A stretch of 64,000 nt of DNA from CAJXYS01 sp913063035. GTDB lineage: Bacteria; Pseudomonadota; Alphaproteobacteria; Rhodobacterales; Rhodobacteraceae. The position numbers were made by a program, and so were the translations under genes. The notes under the pieces are model-generated. The model was not told where the DNA came from, searched no databases, and was given only the letters and a program-made list of their open reading frames with translations. The stretch is taken from positions 62,001 through 126,000 of the forward strand of contig NZ_JBOCEG010000006.1 of the NCBI RefSeq assembly GCF_050586465.1, read 5' to 3'. Positions 15,974-23,959 of this stretch are shown here, piece by piece (the stretch's first letter is position 1; every line of letters begins with the position of its first letter).

Positions 15974-16261
15974 CTAGCCGAGCAGGCTGCCGAGGCGCAT
16001 GGCGGTGCCCATGTCCCCGTCGACCGACAGCTTGCCGCTCATGAAGGCGGTGGTCGGGTTCAGCTCGCCGTCGAGAATCGCCTCGAAGGTCTCGGCATCG
16101 GCGCTGAGCGTGCAGTCAGCCTCGCCGCTGCCCTCGCGGACGCCGTCCTGGTCGATGATCAGCGCCCCCTCGTCCGCGATCTCGAATTTCACGCTGCCAT
16201 CGAAGCCGTCGCCCAGGCGCTCTTCCAGGGCGGCCTTCGCGGTCTCGATCACCTTGCTCAT
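15974..16261 (-). CDS. SCP2 sterol-carrier domain protein
   Basis: The 95-residue protein is a single SCP2-type lipid-binding domain, with CTLSADAETFEAILDGELNP and AFMSGKLSVDGDMGTAM matching the family's standard C-terminal half. Such bacterial stand-alone domains bind hydrophobic acyl or sterol-like ligands, but their role is undefined. A GGAGGA ribosome binding site lies 5 bases before the ATG at 16261, so this start is preferred over an upstream in-frame one. The lipase-like hydrolase 3 bases downstream suggests a shared lipid role (inference). Confidence 0.88.
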   Translation of the reverse strand: MSKVIETAKAALEERLGDGFDGSVKFEIADEGALIIDQDGVREGSGEADCTLSADAETFEAILDGELNPTTAFMSGKLSVDGDMGTAMRLGSLLG

Positions 16262-16329
16262 CTCCGTCCTCCAAAATCCTCGTGACCCGGGTCGCATTTC
16301 TCGCGGCGGGCGCTACACTCTATGACGTT

Positions 16330-16899
16330 ATGAAACGAATGCGCCGCATTGCCAATCTTGTCGTCGCGGCAATCCTGCTGGCCGCCGGGCTCGTCCTGCT
16401 GCCGCCGGCCGCCGCCGCCCAGACCGAAGAGCTCGATCCGCTCTTCGAGACGCTGGCCTCGCCCGATCTCGAGGACTGGCAATCCGTAGAGGACGAGATC
16501 ATTCGCCACTGGTCCCGATCGGGCTCGTCGGCGATGGACCTGCTTCTGCAGCGCGGGACCGAGGCCATGGAAGCCGGCGACTTCGACACGGCGCTCGAGC
16601 ACCTGACCGCCCTGACCGATCACGCCCCGGATTTCGCCGAGGGCTGGAACACCCGCGCCACGGTTCTGTTCCAGAAGGAACGTTACGGGCTCGCGATCGA
16701 GGACATCAAGCGCACCCTGGCGCTCAACCCGCGCCATTTCGGGGCCCTGTCGGGGCTGGGCATCATCATGGAAGAACTGGGCGAAGACGAGATCGCGCTC
16801 GGCGCCTTCCGGGCCGCGGTCTCTATACATCCGCATCGTCCCAACCTAAATGAGGCCCTGAAGCGGCTGGAGCGCAAGGTTCTCGGCCGGACACTCTGA
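16330..16899 (+). CDS. Secreted or periplasmic TPR-repeat protein
   Basis: The 189-residue protein starts with a basic N-region and a hydrophobic stretch ending in PPAAAAQ, a likely signal peptide. It contains two to three tetratricopeptide units: LLQRGTEAMEAGDFDTALEH, GWNTRATVLFQKERYGLAIE and ALSGLGIIMEELGEDEIALG. TPR repeats mediate protein contacts, and the partner is unknown. The ATG at 16330 is chosen because it gives the signal peptide. It lies 23 bases upstream of the helicase and is probably co-transcribed. Confidence 0.82.
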   Translation: MKRMRRIANLVVAAILLAAGLVLLPPAAAAQTEELDPLFETLASPDLEDWQSVEDEIIRHWSRSGSSAMDLLLQRGTEAMEAGDFDTALEHLTALTDHAPDFAEGWNTRATVLFQKERYGLAIEDIKRTLALNPRHFGALSGLGIIMEELGEDEIALGAFRAAVSIHPHRPNLNEALKRLERKVLGRTL

Positions 16900-16922
16900 G
16901 GCGGCGCAGGGGGCGCGGCACC

Positions 16923-19733
16923 ATGGGCCCGAGCAACGCCAGGATCACCGCGGTCCTGGGCCCCACCAACACAGGCAAGACCCACTACGCGATCGAGCGG
17001 ATGCTGGGCCATCGCACCGGCGTGATCGGCCTGCCGCTGCGCCTGCTGGCGCGCGAGGTCTACGATCGCATCGTCGCGATTCGGGGCCCGTCGGTCGTGG
17101 CGCTGGTGACCGGCGAGGAACGCATCGTGCCCGAACGCACCCAGTACTGGGTTTGCACCGTCGAGGCCATGCCGACCGGCATCGGTGCCGATTTCCTGGC
17201 GGTGGACGAGATCCAGCTTTGTGCCGATCCCGAGCGCGGCCACGTGTTCACCGACCGGCTGCTTCGCGCGCGCGGGCAGCTCGAAACGGTCTTCCTCGGC
17301 GCCGACACCATGCGCCCGACCATCGCCGCGCTGGTGCCCGAGGCCGAATTCATGCGGCGCGAGCGCTTCTCGACGCTCTCCTACGCGGGGCCCAAGAAGA
17401 TCAGCCGGATGAAGCCGCGGTCGGCCATCGTCGGCTTCTCGGTGGAAAACGTCTATGCCATCGCCGAGTTGATCCGCCGCCAGAAGGGCGGCGCCGCGGT
17501 GGTGATGGGGGCGCTCAGCCCCCGCACCCGGAACGCGCAGGTGGCGCTCTACCAGAACGGGGACGTGGATTACCTCGTCGCGACCGATGCCATCGGCATG
17601 GGGCTCAACCTCGATATCGACCACGTGGCCTTTTCCGGGCTCGAGAAATTCGACGGCCGCCGCATGCGCCATCTCGCGCCGAACGAACTGGCGCAGATCG
17701 CCGGGCGCGCGGGGCGGCACATGAACGCGGGCACCTTCGGCGTGACGGGCGAGGCGGCGGCGCTGGACCAGCCGGTGGTCGACGCGATCGAGAGCCACCG
17801 CTTCACGCCGCTCCGCCGGCTTCAGTGGCGCAGCGCGGCCCTCGATTTCGGGTCGACCGACAGGCTCGTCGCGTCGCTCGAGCAGAACAGCGACGACCCC
17901 ATGCTGACCCGCACCCGCGAGGCCGACGATCTCGCCGCGCTGAAGGCGTTGACCGATCACCCCGATGTCGCGCCGCGGCTGTCGGGGCCGCGGGACGTGC
18001 GGCTGCTGTGGGAGGTCTGCCAGGTGCCGGATTTCCGCAACATCTCCGCGGGTGAGCATGCCACGCTTCTCGCCCGGCTCTTCGGGTTCCTGCATGACGG
18101 CGGCGCGGTTCCCGACGACTGGCTCGCCGGGCAGATTCGCCGCATCGACCGGACCGACGGCGATATCGACACATTGTCGAAACGTCTGGCATATATCCGA
18201 ACATGGACCTTCGTGACCCAGCGCAGCGGCTGGGTCTCGGACGAAAACCATTGGCGCGGGGAAACCCGCGCGGTAGAAGACCGCCTGTCCGACGCGCTCC
18301 ACGCGCGCCTGACCCAGAGATTCGTCGACCGGCGCACCAGCGTGCTGATGCGCCGGTTGAAGCAAAAGGAGAGCCTTGTGGCAGAGGTGAACGACAAGGG
18401 CGAGGTGACGGTCGAGGGACAGTTCGTCGGCCGCCTCGAGGGGTTCCGGTTCCGCCAGGACCAAAGCGCGAGCGCCGACGAGGCCAAGACGCTGCGCGCG
18501 GCGTCGATCCAGGCGCTGCAGCCGGAATTCAACCTGCGTGCGGATCGCTTCTACAACGCCCCGGACACCGAGTTCGACTTCACCGAACAGGGCGGCCTGA
18601 TGTGGGGCGAACATGCCATCGGCAAACTCGCAGCGGGCGACGACCCGCTGGCGCCCCGCGCCGTCGCCTTCGTCGACGACGAGGCCGGCCCGGACGTCGC
18701 CGAGAAGGTGCGCCGCCGGCTGCAGCATTTCATCGATCGCAAGATCGCCACGCTCTTCGAGCCGCTCCTCAACATGAAGCGCGACGAGGAGATGGCCGGG
18801 CTCGCACGCGGTTTCGCCTTCCGGATGGTCGAGTCCTTCGGCGTCATCCCGCGTGAGCGCGTCTCCGGCGAGGTCAAGGCGCTGGACCAGGACATGCGCG
18901 GCGCCTTGCGCAAACACGGGGTCCGCTTCGGTCAGTACACGGTCTTCATGCCGCTGCTGCTGAAACCCGCGCCGACGCGGCTGCGGCTCGTGCTCTGGTC
19001 GCTGTCCCAGGGGATCGACGATTTCCCGTCCGCACCACCGCCGGGGCTGGTCACGGTGCCTGCGGTCCCCGGTGCGCCCGCCGACTATTACCCGATGGCA
19101 GGCTACCGGCTCGCCGGCGCGCGCGCGATCCGCATAGACATGCTCGAACGGCTCGCGGACCTGCTGCGCCCTGAAAACAGCCGTGCCGGCTTCGAGGCTA
19201 CGGCCGACATGCTGTCGATCACCGGCATGACGCTGGAACAGTTCGCCGATCTGATGGAAGGTCTCGGCTTCAAGGCCGAGAAGGGCGAGCGGCCGAAGGA
19301 GCGCCCGGCGCAGCCAGAGGCCCCGGCAGCCGGTGCCGCGTCGCCGGCCCCGGAAACGGACGCGCCCGCCGATGCACCCGCCGCCGACGCCGGGTCGGCC
19401 GCCGCGGCGGAGACCGCGGAGGAAGCGCCGACGGCCGTCACCGACGCGCCCGCGCCATCCGACGATACCGCGGCCGCGGACGCCGCCGACGCCGCGGCGC
19501 CCGAGACGCCCGCCGAGCCGGAGGTCGAGGTCTTCTACACCTTCACCTGGGCGCCGAAGCGCCGGGACGGCGGCGGCAAGCCGCGCCAGGGCCAGAAGCC
19601 CAGGGGCAAGGGCCGCAAGCCGCAACAGAAGGGGCCGCAGTCCTTCACGGCCAAGCCGAAGCCGAAGAAGGACAAGCCGATCGACCCGGATAATCCCTTC
19701 GCGGCGCTGGCGGCGCTCAAGGACAAGTCCTGA
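16923..19733 (+). CDS. SUV3-like DEAD/DExH-type RNA helicase with Ala/Pro and Lys tails
   Basis: The 936-residue protein has a superfamily-2 helicase core. The Walker A motif is VLGPTNTGKTHYAIE near residue 10, the DExH-like box is AVDEIQL near residue 96, motif V is ATDAIGMGLNLDID near residue 221, and motif VI is QIAGRAGRH near residue 259. These match the mitochondrial SUV3 family of ATP-dependent RNA helicases, whose alphaproteobacterial relatives are conserved but little studied. After about residue 795 the chain becomes low-complexity, first Ala/Pro/Glu-rich then Lys/Gly/Gln-rich, ending DNPFAALAALKDKS. The 7-base gap to the S4 gene suggests one operon of RNA-binding factors. Confidence 0.9.
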   Translation: MGPSNARITAVLGPTNTGKTHYAIERMLGHRTGVIGLPLRLLAREVYDRIVAIRGPSVVALVTGEERIVPERTQYWVCTVEAMPTGIGADFLAVDEIQLCADPERGHVFTDRLLRARGQLETVFLGADTMRPTIAALVPEAEFMRRERFSTLSYAGPKKISRMKPRSAIVGFSVENVYAIAELIRRQKGGAAVVMGALSPRTRNAQVALYQNGDVDYLVATDAIGMGLNLDIDHVAFSGLEKFDGRRMRHLAPNELAQIAGRAGRHMNAGTFGVTGEAAALDQPVVDAIESHRFTPLRRLQWRSAALDFGSTDRLVASLEQNSDDPMLTRTREADDLAALKALTDHPDVAPRLSGPRDVRLLWEVCQVPDFRNISAGEHATLLARLFGFLHDGGAVPDDWLAGQIRRIDRTDGDIDTLSKRLAYIRTWTFVTQRSGWVSDENHWRGETRAVEDRLSDALHARLTQRFVDRRTSVLMRRLKQKESLVAEVNDKGEVTVEGQFVGRLEGFRFRQDQSASADEAKTLRAASIQALQPEFNLRADRFYNAPDTEFDFTEQGGLMWGEHAIGKLAAGDDPLAPRAVAFVDDEAGPDVAEKVRRRLQHFIDRKIATLFEPLLNMKRDEEMAGLARGFAFRMVESFGVIPRERVSGEVKALDQDMRGALRKHGVRFGQYTVFMPLLLKPAPTRLRLVLWSLSQGIDDFPSAPPPGLVTVPAVPGAPADYYPMAGYRLAGARAIRIDMLERLADLLRPENSRAGFEATADMLSITGMTLEQFADLMEGLGFKAEKGERPKERPAQPEAPAAGAASPAPETDAPADAPAADAGSAAAAETAEEAPTAVTDAPAPSDDTAAADAADAAAPETPAEPEVEVFYTFTWAPKRRDGGGKPRQGQKPRGKGRKPQQKGPQSFTAKPKPKKDKPIDPDNPFAALAALKDKS

Positions 19734-19739
19734 TCCGGT

Positions 19740-20117
19740 TTGGCCGCGTCGCGTCCGACCCTGCGCGTGGACAAGTGGCTCTGGCAGGCGCGGTTTTTCA
19801 AGACCCGCGGCCTGGCCGCGAAAACGGTGGCCTCGGGACGGGTGCGCGCCAATTCCGACCGGCTCGCCAAGGCGAGCGCCCAGGTCGGGCCCGGGGATAT
19901 CCTGACCTTTCCCCAGGGCCGGCGGATCCGTGTCGTCCGCGTTCTGGCGCTGGGAGAGCGGCGCGGCCCGGCGACCGAGGCCGCGGCGCTTTACGAGGAC
20001 CTGACCCCGCCGGAAGAGACGACCCCGGCGCCTGCCGCGGGCGGCGATCGCAAGGGACGCCCGACCAAGAAAGAGCGTCGCGAGATCGATCGAATTCGCC
20101 CGCGCGCGCTTGATTGA
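19740..20117 (+). CDS. S4-domain RNA-binding protein (Hsp15/HslR-like)
   Basis: The 125-residue protein carries an S4 domain (about residues 7-65, LRVDKWLWQARFFKTRGLAA and VASGRVRAN). An acidic-to-basic tail follows with GRPTKKERREIDRIR. This is the Hsp15 type, which in E. coli recycles blocked 50S subunits carrying nascent chains. It starts with TTG at 19740, only 6 bases after the helicase stop, which favours translational coupling. The ferredoxin gene follows 72 bases later. Confidence 0.85.
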   Translation: MAASRPTLRVDKWLWQARFFKTRGLAAKTVASGRVRANSDRLAKASAQVGPGDILTFPQGRRIRVVRVLALGERRGPATEAAALYEDLTPPEETTPAPAAGGDRKGRPTKKERREIDRIRPRALD

Positions 20118-20189
20118 CCCGCACAACCGGAATAGGTAGCTGGTAACTGCCCGGCGGGGGCCGGGCCAACACCTGAAGAACGGCCACCC

Positions 20190-20528
20190 ATGACCTATAT
20201 CGTCAACGACAACTGCATCGCCTGCAAATACACCGACTGCGTCGAGGTTTGCCCCGTGGACTGCTTCTACGAGGGCGAGACCATGCTGGTGATCCATCCC
20301 GACGAGTGCATCGATTGCGGCGTCTGCGAGCCGGAATGCCCGGCCGACGCGATCCGTCCCGACACCGAGCCGGAGATGGAGAAATGGGTCGAGTTCAACC
20401 GCAAGTATTCCGAGATGTGGCCGGTGATCATCACCAAGAAGGATCCCCTGCCGGACGCCGAGAAGCATGACGGCGAAGAAGGCAAGCTGGAGAAATACTT
20501 CAGCGAGAACCCCGGCGAGGGGGGCTGA
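20190..20528 (+). CDS. fdxA: 7Fe ferredoxin (FdxA, [3Fe-4S][4Fe-4S])
   Basis: The 112-residue protein has nine cysteines in the FdxA pattern: C9, C12, C17, C21 and C25, then C40, C43, C46 and C50. By comparison with Azotobacter ferredoxin I, these give one [3Fe-4S] and one [4Fe-4S] cluster with two free cysteines. The C-terminal VEFNRKYSEMWPVI segment is conserved in the family. It is a low-potential electron carrier whose partner is not identifiable here. A GC hairpin (7-bp arms, 20541-20559) follows the gene without a T-run. Confidence 0.95.
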   Translation: MTYIVNDNCIACKYTDCVEVCPVDCFYEGETMLVIHPDECIDCGVCEPECPADAIRPDTEPEMEKWVEFNRKYSEMWPVIITKKDPLPDAEKHDGEEGKLEKYFSENPGEGG

Positions 20529-20833
20529 ACGGCCGATTCGGGCGCCGCAGCGCGGCGCCGGGCCGAAAAACACGGTAGATCAGGCCGCGGCTGCACGCCC
20601 AATGGCCTGAAAACAAAGGCATTACCGCCTTCGCGGCGCCGCGGCACTGGAAAATGCGGCGTGTTTTTGTTATATTTGCGTTACAGATAAACTAGGACGC
20701 TGCCGCCATCCGCAGAACGCGAACCTGCGGGATGGCTTTATCATCGCCAAGCGAAGGATGTGCTGGACCGCCGCCGCGGCCACAGGCTCCCCTTCGCTGA
20801 CTGCGTGGGAGCCCTGACCGGGAACTGGACCAT
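20529..20833. other. 305-base gap holding the carD promoter and a structured leader
   Basis: No gene is visible in this stretch. After a GC hairpin (20541-20559), an AT-rich patch at about 20655-20690 (around TTGTTATATTTG and GATAAACT) is the most likely promoter region for carD, but no spacing is convincing. An inverted repeat, AGCGAAGG (20750-20757) with CCTTCGCT (20791-20798), could fold the mRNA leader into a long hairpin about 35 bases before the carD start. Confidence 0.5.
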
Positions 20834-21346
20834 ATGAGCAAGAGCAAGAAGACCGCTGAATTTCGTCCCAACGATTACGTCGTGTACCCCGCCCATGGTG
20901 TCGGCCAGATCATGTCCATCGAGGAGCAGGAGATCGCCGGCATGAAAATGGAGCTGTTCGTCATCTCCTTCGAGAAGGACAAGATGACGCTCCGCGTGCC
21001 CACGAACCGCGCCACCGAAATCGGCATGCGCAGCCTGTCGACGCCGGACGTCGTGTCCAAGGCGCTCGATACCTTGAAGGGACGCGCCAAGGTCAAGCGC
21101 GCCATGTGGTCCCGTCGCGCGCAGGAATACGAACAGAAGATCAATTCCGGCGACCTGATTTCCATCGCCGAGGTGGTGCGCGACCTGCATCGCACCGACG
21201 AGCAGCGCGAACAGTCCTATTCCGAACGCCAGCTCTACGAGGCCGCGCTCGAACGGCTGACCCGCGAAGTGGCCGCCGTCAGCGGCATCGACGAGGTCAA
21301 GGCGCAGCAGCGCGTGGACGACGTGCTGGTCTCGCGCGCGGCCTGA
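20834..21346 (+). CDS. carD: CarD/CdnL-family RNA polymerase-binding regulator
   Basis: The 170-residue protein has the CarD N-terminal Tudor-like RNA-polymerase-interaction domain (FRPNDYVVYPAHGVGQI near residue 10). A helical DNA-binding C-terminal domain follows (RRAQEYEQKINSGDLISIAE near residue 94). CarD/CdnL proteins stabilise open complexes at rRNA and many housekeeping promoters. The length is normal. It follows fdxA, as in many alphaproteobacteria, and ends in a strong terminator. Confidence 0.93.
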   Translation: MSKSKKTAEFRPNDYVVYPAHGVGQIMSIEEQEIAGMKMELFVISFEKDKMTLRVPTNRATEIGMRSLSTPDVVSKALDTLKGRAKVKRAMWSRRAQEYEQKINSGDLISIAEVVRDLHRTDEQREQSYSERQLYEAALERLTREVAAVSGIDEVKAQQRVDDVLVSRAA

Positions 21347-21372
21347 ACCGCCCGAGACAGACCCGGAAAACC

Positions 21373-21401
21373 GGCCGCGATCCCAGGGATCGCGGCCTTT
21401 T
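21373..21401 (+). terminator. Rho-independent terminator of carD (possibly bidirectional)
   Basis: GGCCGCGATCC pairs with GGATCGCGGCC around a 3-base loop and is followed by TTTTC. On the other strand the stem is followed by GGTTTTCC, so it could also serve the convergent antiporter gene. Confidence 0.88.
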
Positions 21402-21455
21402 CATGCGCGGCCGCCGGGCGCATTTCCCGGAACCGGGCGCGGCCCCGGGCCGGGC

Positions 21456-23354
21456 TCAGCCGCGATAGGCGCTGCCCTCGCCGGGGGACTCGTCGCCCTC
21501 CGCCCCCTCGGTGTCCTGGAAGTCGCTCATCAGTTCGGTCTCGAGCTCGCGGTTCAATTCACGGGCGCGTTCCAGATAGGCCTCGTTTTCCGAAATCGGC
21601 ACGTCCGGCTTCCAGAGCTGCGCCAGCTCGCGCAGGATATGGCGGTCCATCCTGAAGAAGGCGCGGAGCCGCTGGTGCGCCTCTTCCTCCTGGACACCCA
21701 TGCCCTGCAGAACGTAGCGCCCGGCCCGGAGCGAGCTGTCGAACATCTCGCGCACGATGTCGTTGGCGCCGGCACGGTAGAGTTGATAGGTATGCACCCG
21801 GTCCTTGGCGCGGGCCACGATATGCAGGTCCGGGCGCTCGCGCCGGGCATATTCCACCAGCCGCAGCGCCGCCTTGGGATCGTCGAGCGCCACCACCAGC
21901 ACCTTGGCGTTCTCGAGCCCGGCGGCGTGCAGCAGTTCCGGCCGGGTCGGGTCGCCGAAGAAGCCCTTGAACCCGAACCGCCGCATCAACTCGATCGTGT
22001 GAATGTCGTGATCGAGCACCGTCGCCTTGAAGCCGCTGGCGCTGACCATGCGGTTCACCACCTGCCCGAAGCGGCCGATCCCGGCGATGATGATCGGGCC
22101 GTGCTCGTCGATCTCGTCGGGCGGGCGCTCGGCGCGATCCTCGCGCAGGATACGCCCCAGCTGGTCCGACAGGATGAAGAGCAGCGGCGTCAGCAGCATG
22201 GACAGCGCGACGATCAGCAAGAGCCGCTGGGACAGCGCGTCCGGCAGCACGGCCTGCTGGCTCATGAAGCTGATCAGCACGAAGCCGAACTCCCCCGCCT
22301 GGGCGAGCCCGAGCGTGAACAGCCATCGGTCCTTGCCGCGCAGCTTGAACAGCACCGCCAGCACCAGCAGCACCGCGAGCTTCAGCGCCATCATGCCGAG
22401 CGTCAGCCCGACGATGGTGAAGACGTCGCCGAACAGCACGGCGAAATCGATGCTGGCGCCGACCGAGATGAAGAAGAGCCCCAGCAACAGGCCCTTGAAG
22501 GGCTCGATGTCCGACTCGAGTTCGTGGCGAAACTCCGAATTGGCCAGCACCACGCCGGCCAGGAACGTCCCCAGGGCCGGCGACAGGCCGACCAGCGTCA
22601 TCAGGAAGGCGATGCCCAGCACGATCAGCAGCGCGACCGCGGTGAACATCTCGCGCAGCCGCGCGGCGGCGACGAAGTGGAACAGCGGACGTGTCAGGAA
22701 GTGCCCGGCCGCGATCACCGCGCCGACCGCGCCGAGGGTGACCAGCGTCACGCCCCAGCCCGGCAGGCCCTCGACCAGCGACATCTGGCTGCCATGCCCG
22801 TGCGCGTCTTCCGCCCCGTGATAGCCCCCGCCCGCCAGCTCCGGCAGCGCGAGCAGCGGCGCCAGCGCCAGCATCGGGATCACGGCGATATCCTGGGTCA
22901 GCAGCACCGAGAAGGTCGACCGCCCGCCCACGGTGTGCATCAGACCCTTTTCGGTCAGGGTCTGGATCACGATCGCGGTGGAGGACAGCGCGAAGACCAG
23001 CCCGGTCGCGACCGCCGTCTGCCATGGCAGGCCCAGCATCGACGCGCCCCAGGCCACGAGCCCCGTGGTCACGCCGATCTGCAGCCCGCCCAGGCCGATC
23101 AGCCGGTGGCGCATGTTCCACAGGCTCATGGGGTCCATTTCCAACCCGACGATGAACAGCATCAGCACCACGCCGAATTCCGCGAAATGGCGGATATCCG
23201 TCATCTCGGAGCCCACAAGCCCGATCACCGGGCCGATGATGACGCCCGCGATCAGGTAACCCAGCACCGAGCCCAGCCCAAAACGCTTGGCCAGCGGCAC
23301 CGCGATCACCGCGGCGGCAAGGAAGATCGTGGCCTGGTGGAGAAAACCTTCCAT
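21456..23354 (-). CDS. Kef-type monovalent cation:proton antiporter (CPA2)
   Basis: The 632-residue protein has an N-terminal CPA2 transport domain of about twelve membrane segments (for example LIAGVIIGPVIGL near residue 35 and LSPALGTFLAGVVLANSEF near residue 263). A cytosolic TrkA-N nucleotide-binding domain starts at IIIAGIGRFGQVVNRM near residue 417. This is the KefB/KefC layout for potassium efflux, but which cation and whether glutathione adducts gate it are not determinable. The acidic tail EGAEGDESPGEG is unusual. The Lrp-type regulator gene lies 10 bases upstream on the same strand, so they probably form one operon. Confidence 0.88.
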   Translation of the reverse strand: MEGFLHQATIFLAAAVIAVPLAKRFGLGSVLGYLIAGVIIGPVIGLVGSEMTDIRHFAEFGVVLMLFIVGLEMDPMSLWNMRHRLIGLGGLQIGVTTGLVAWGASMLGLPWQTAVATGLVFALSSTAIVIQTLTEKGLMHTVGGRSTFSVLLTQDIAVIPMLALAPLLALPELAGGGYHGAEDAHGHGSQMSLVEGLPGWGVTLVTLGAVGAVIAAGHFLTRPLFHFVAAARLREMFTAVALLIVLGIAFLMTLVGLSPALGTFLAGVVLANSEFRHELESDIEPFKGLLLGLFFISVGASIDFAVLFGDVFTIVGLTLGMMALKLAVLLVLAVLFKLRGKDRWLFTLGLAQAGEFGFVLISFMSQQAVLPDALSQRLLLIVALSMLLTPLLFILSDQLGRILREDRAERPPDEIDEHGPIIIAGIGRFGQVVNRMVSASGFKATVLDHDIHTIELMRRFGFKGFFGDPTRPELLHAAGLENAKVLVVALDDPKAALRLVEYARRERPDLHIVARAKDRVHTYQLYRAGANDIVREMFDSSLRAGRYVLQGMGVQEEEAHQRLRAFFRMDRHILRELAQLWKPDVPISENEAYLERARELNRELETELMSDFQDTEGAEGDESPGEGSAYRG

Positions 23355-23364
23355 TTGGACTCCT

Positions 23365-23820
23365 TCAGGTGGGCAGGGGAGAGTCGGGTTTCATCTGGTC
23401 CATCACGATCTGGCTCTGGACGCGGGCCACCGCCTCGTGCGGCAGCAGCACCTCGTGGATCAGGCGGTTGAGGGCCCCCAGGTCGGTGCAGAACACCCGC
23501 AGCAGGTAATCCGCCTCGCCGGTGAGCGTCCAGGCGCTGACGATCTCGGGGCGCGTGTCACAGAGCCGGGTGAAGGCGCGCGCCGCGTCCGGCGCGTGGG
23601 TCGCCATCGAGACCTGCACGAAGGCCTGCACGGCCAGGCCGACCTTCGGCGGGTCGAGCCGGGCGGTGTAGCCGGTGATGTATCCCTCGGCCTCGAGCCG
23701 CTGGCGCCGGCGTCCGGCCTGGCTCGACGACAGGTTCAGCACCTCGCCCAGTTCCTGGGCGGTGAGATGCGCGTCCTTCTGGAGCGCGCGCAGGAGCCGT
23801 GAGTCGATCTCGTCCAGCAT
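23365..23820 (-). CDS. Lrp/AsnC-family transcriptional regulator
   Basis: The 151-residue protein has the AsnC-type helix-turn-helix (about residues 5-55, LDEIDSRLLRALQKDAHLT). An effector-binding RAM domain follows, with VSAWTLTGEADYLLRVFC near residue 95. It is divergent from the HPPD gene, a frequent arrangement in alphaproteobacteria that suggests control of tyrosine/phenylalanine catabolism. It is also 10 bases upstream of the Kef antiporter gene. The effector amino acid is unknown. Confidence 0.9.
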   Translation of the reverse strand: MLDEIDSRLLRALQKDAHLTAQELGEVLNLSSSQAGRRRQRLEAEGYITGYTARLDPPKVGLAVQAFVQVSMATHAPDAARAFTRLCDTRPEIVSAWTLTGEADYLLRVFCTDLGALNRLIHEVLLPHEAVARVQSQIVMDQMKPDSPLPT

Positions 23821-23831
23821 GCGTGCATTGA

Positions 23832-23867
23832 ATCCGCGAATTACGTAAAACCTACGCGAAATCCGCG
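23832..23867. promoter_or_regulatory. Repeated half-sites between the Lrp gene and hppD
   Basis: CGCGAA occurs at 23835-23840 and 23855-23860, exactly 20 bases apart. ATCCGCG occurs at 23832-23838 and 23861-23867. They frame an AT-rich core (TTACGTAAAACC). This two-turn spacing is plausible for an Lrp-type multimer, but no consensus is known for this protein. Confidence 0.35.
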
Positions 23868-23959
23868 CGTCCGACTAGGGTTTCAGGCCCGAAAACGCGC
23901 AAATTTCCGTTGGCGCCTGCGGCATTGTCCAAATTGAACGCGCAAACAGGAGGACACCC

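Noticed and set aside
20541..20559. GC hairpin after fdxA considered as a terminator
   Set aside because: The stem is good but no T-run follows on the plus strand.
16683..20573. Very long open frame on the minus strand opposite the helicase region
   Set aside because: It is antisense to the clear helicase, S4 and ferredoxin genes; its product is rich in Arg, Gly and His and has no family features. It is a by-product of GC-rich codon use.
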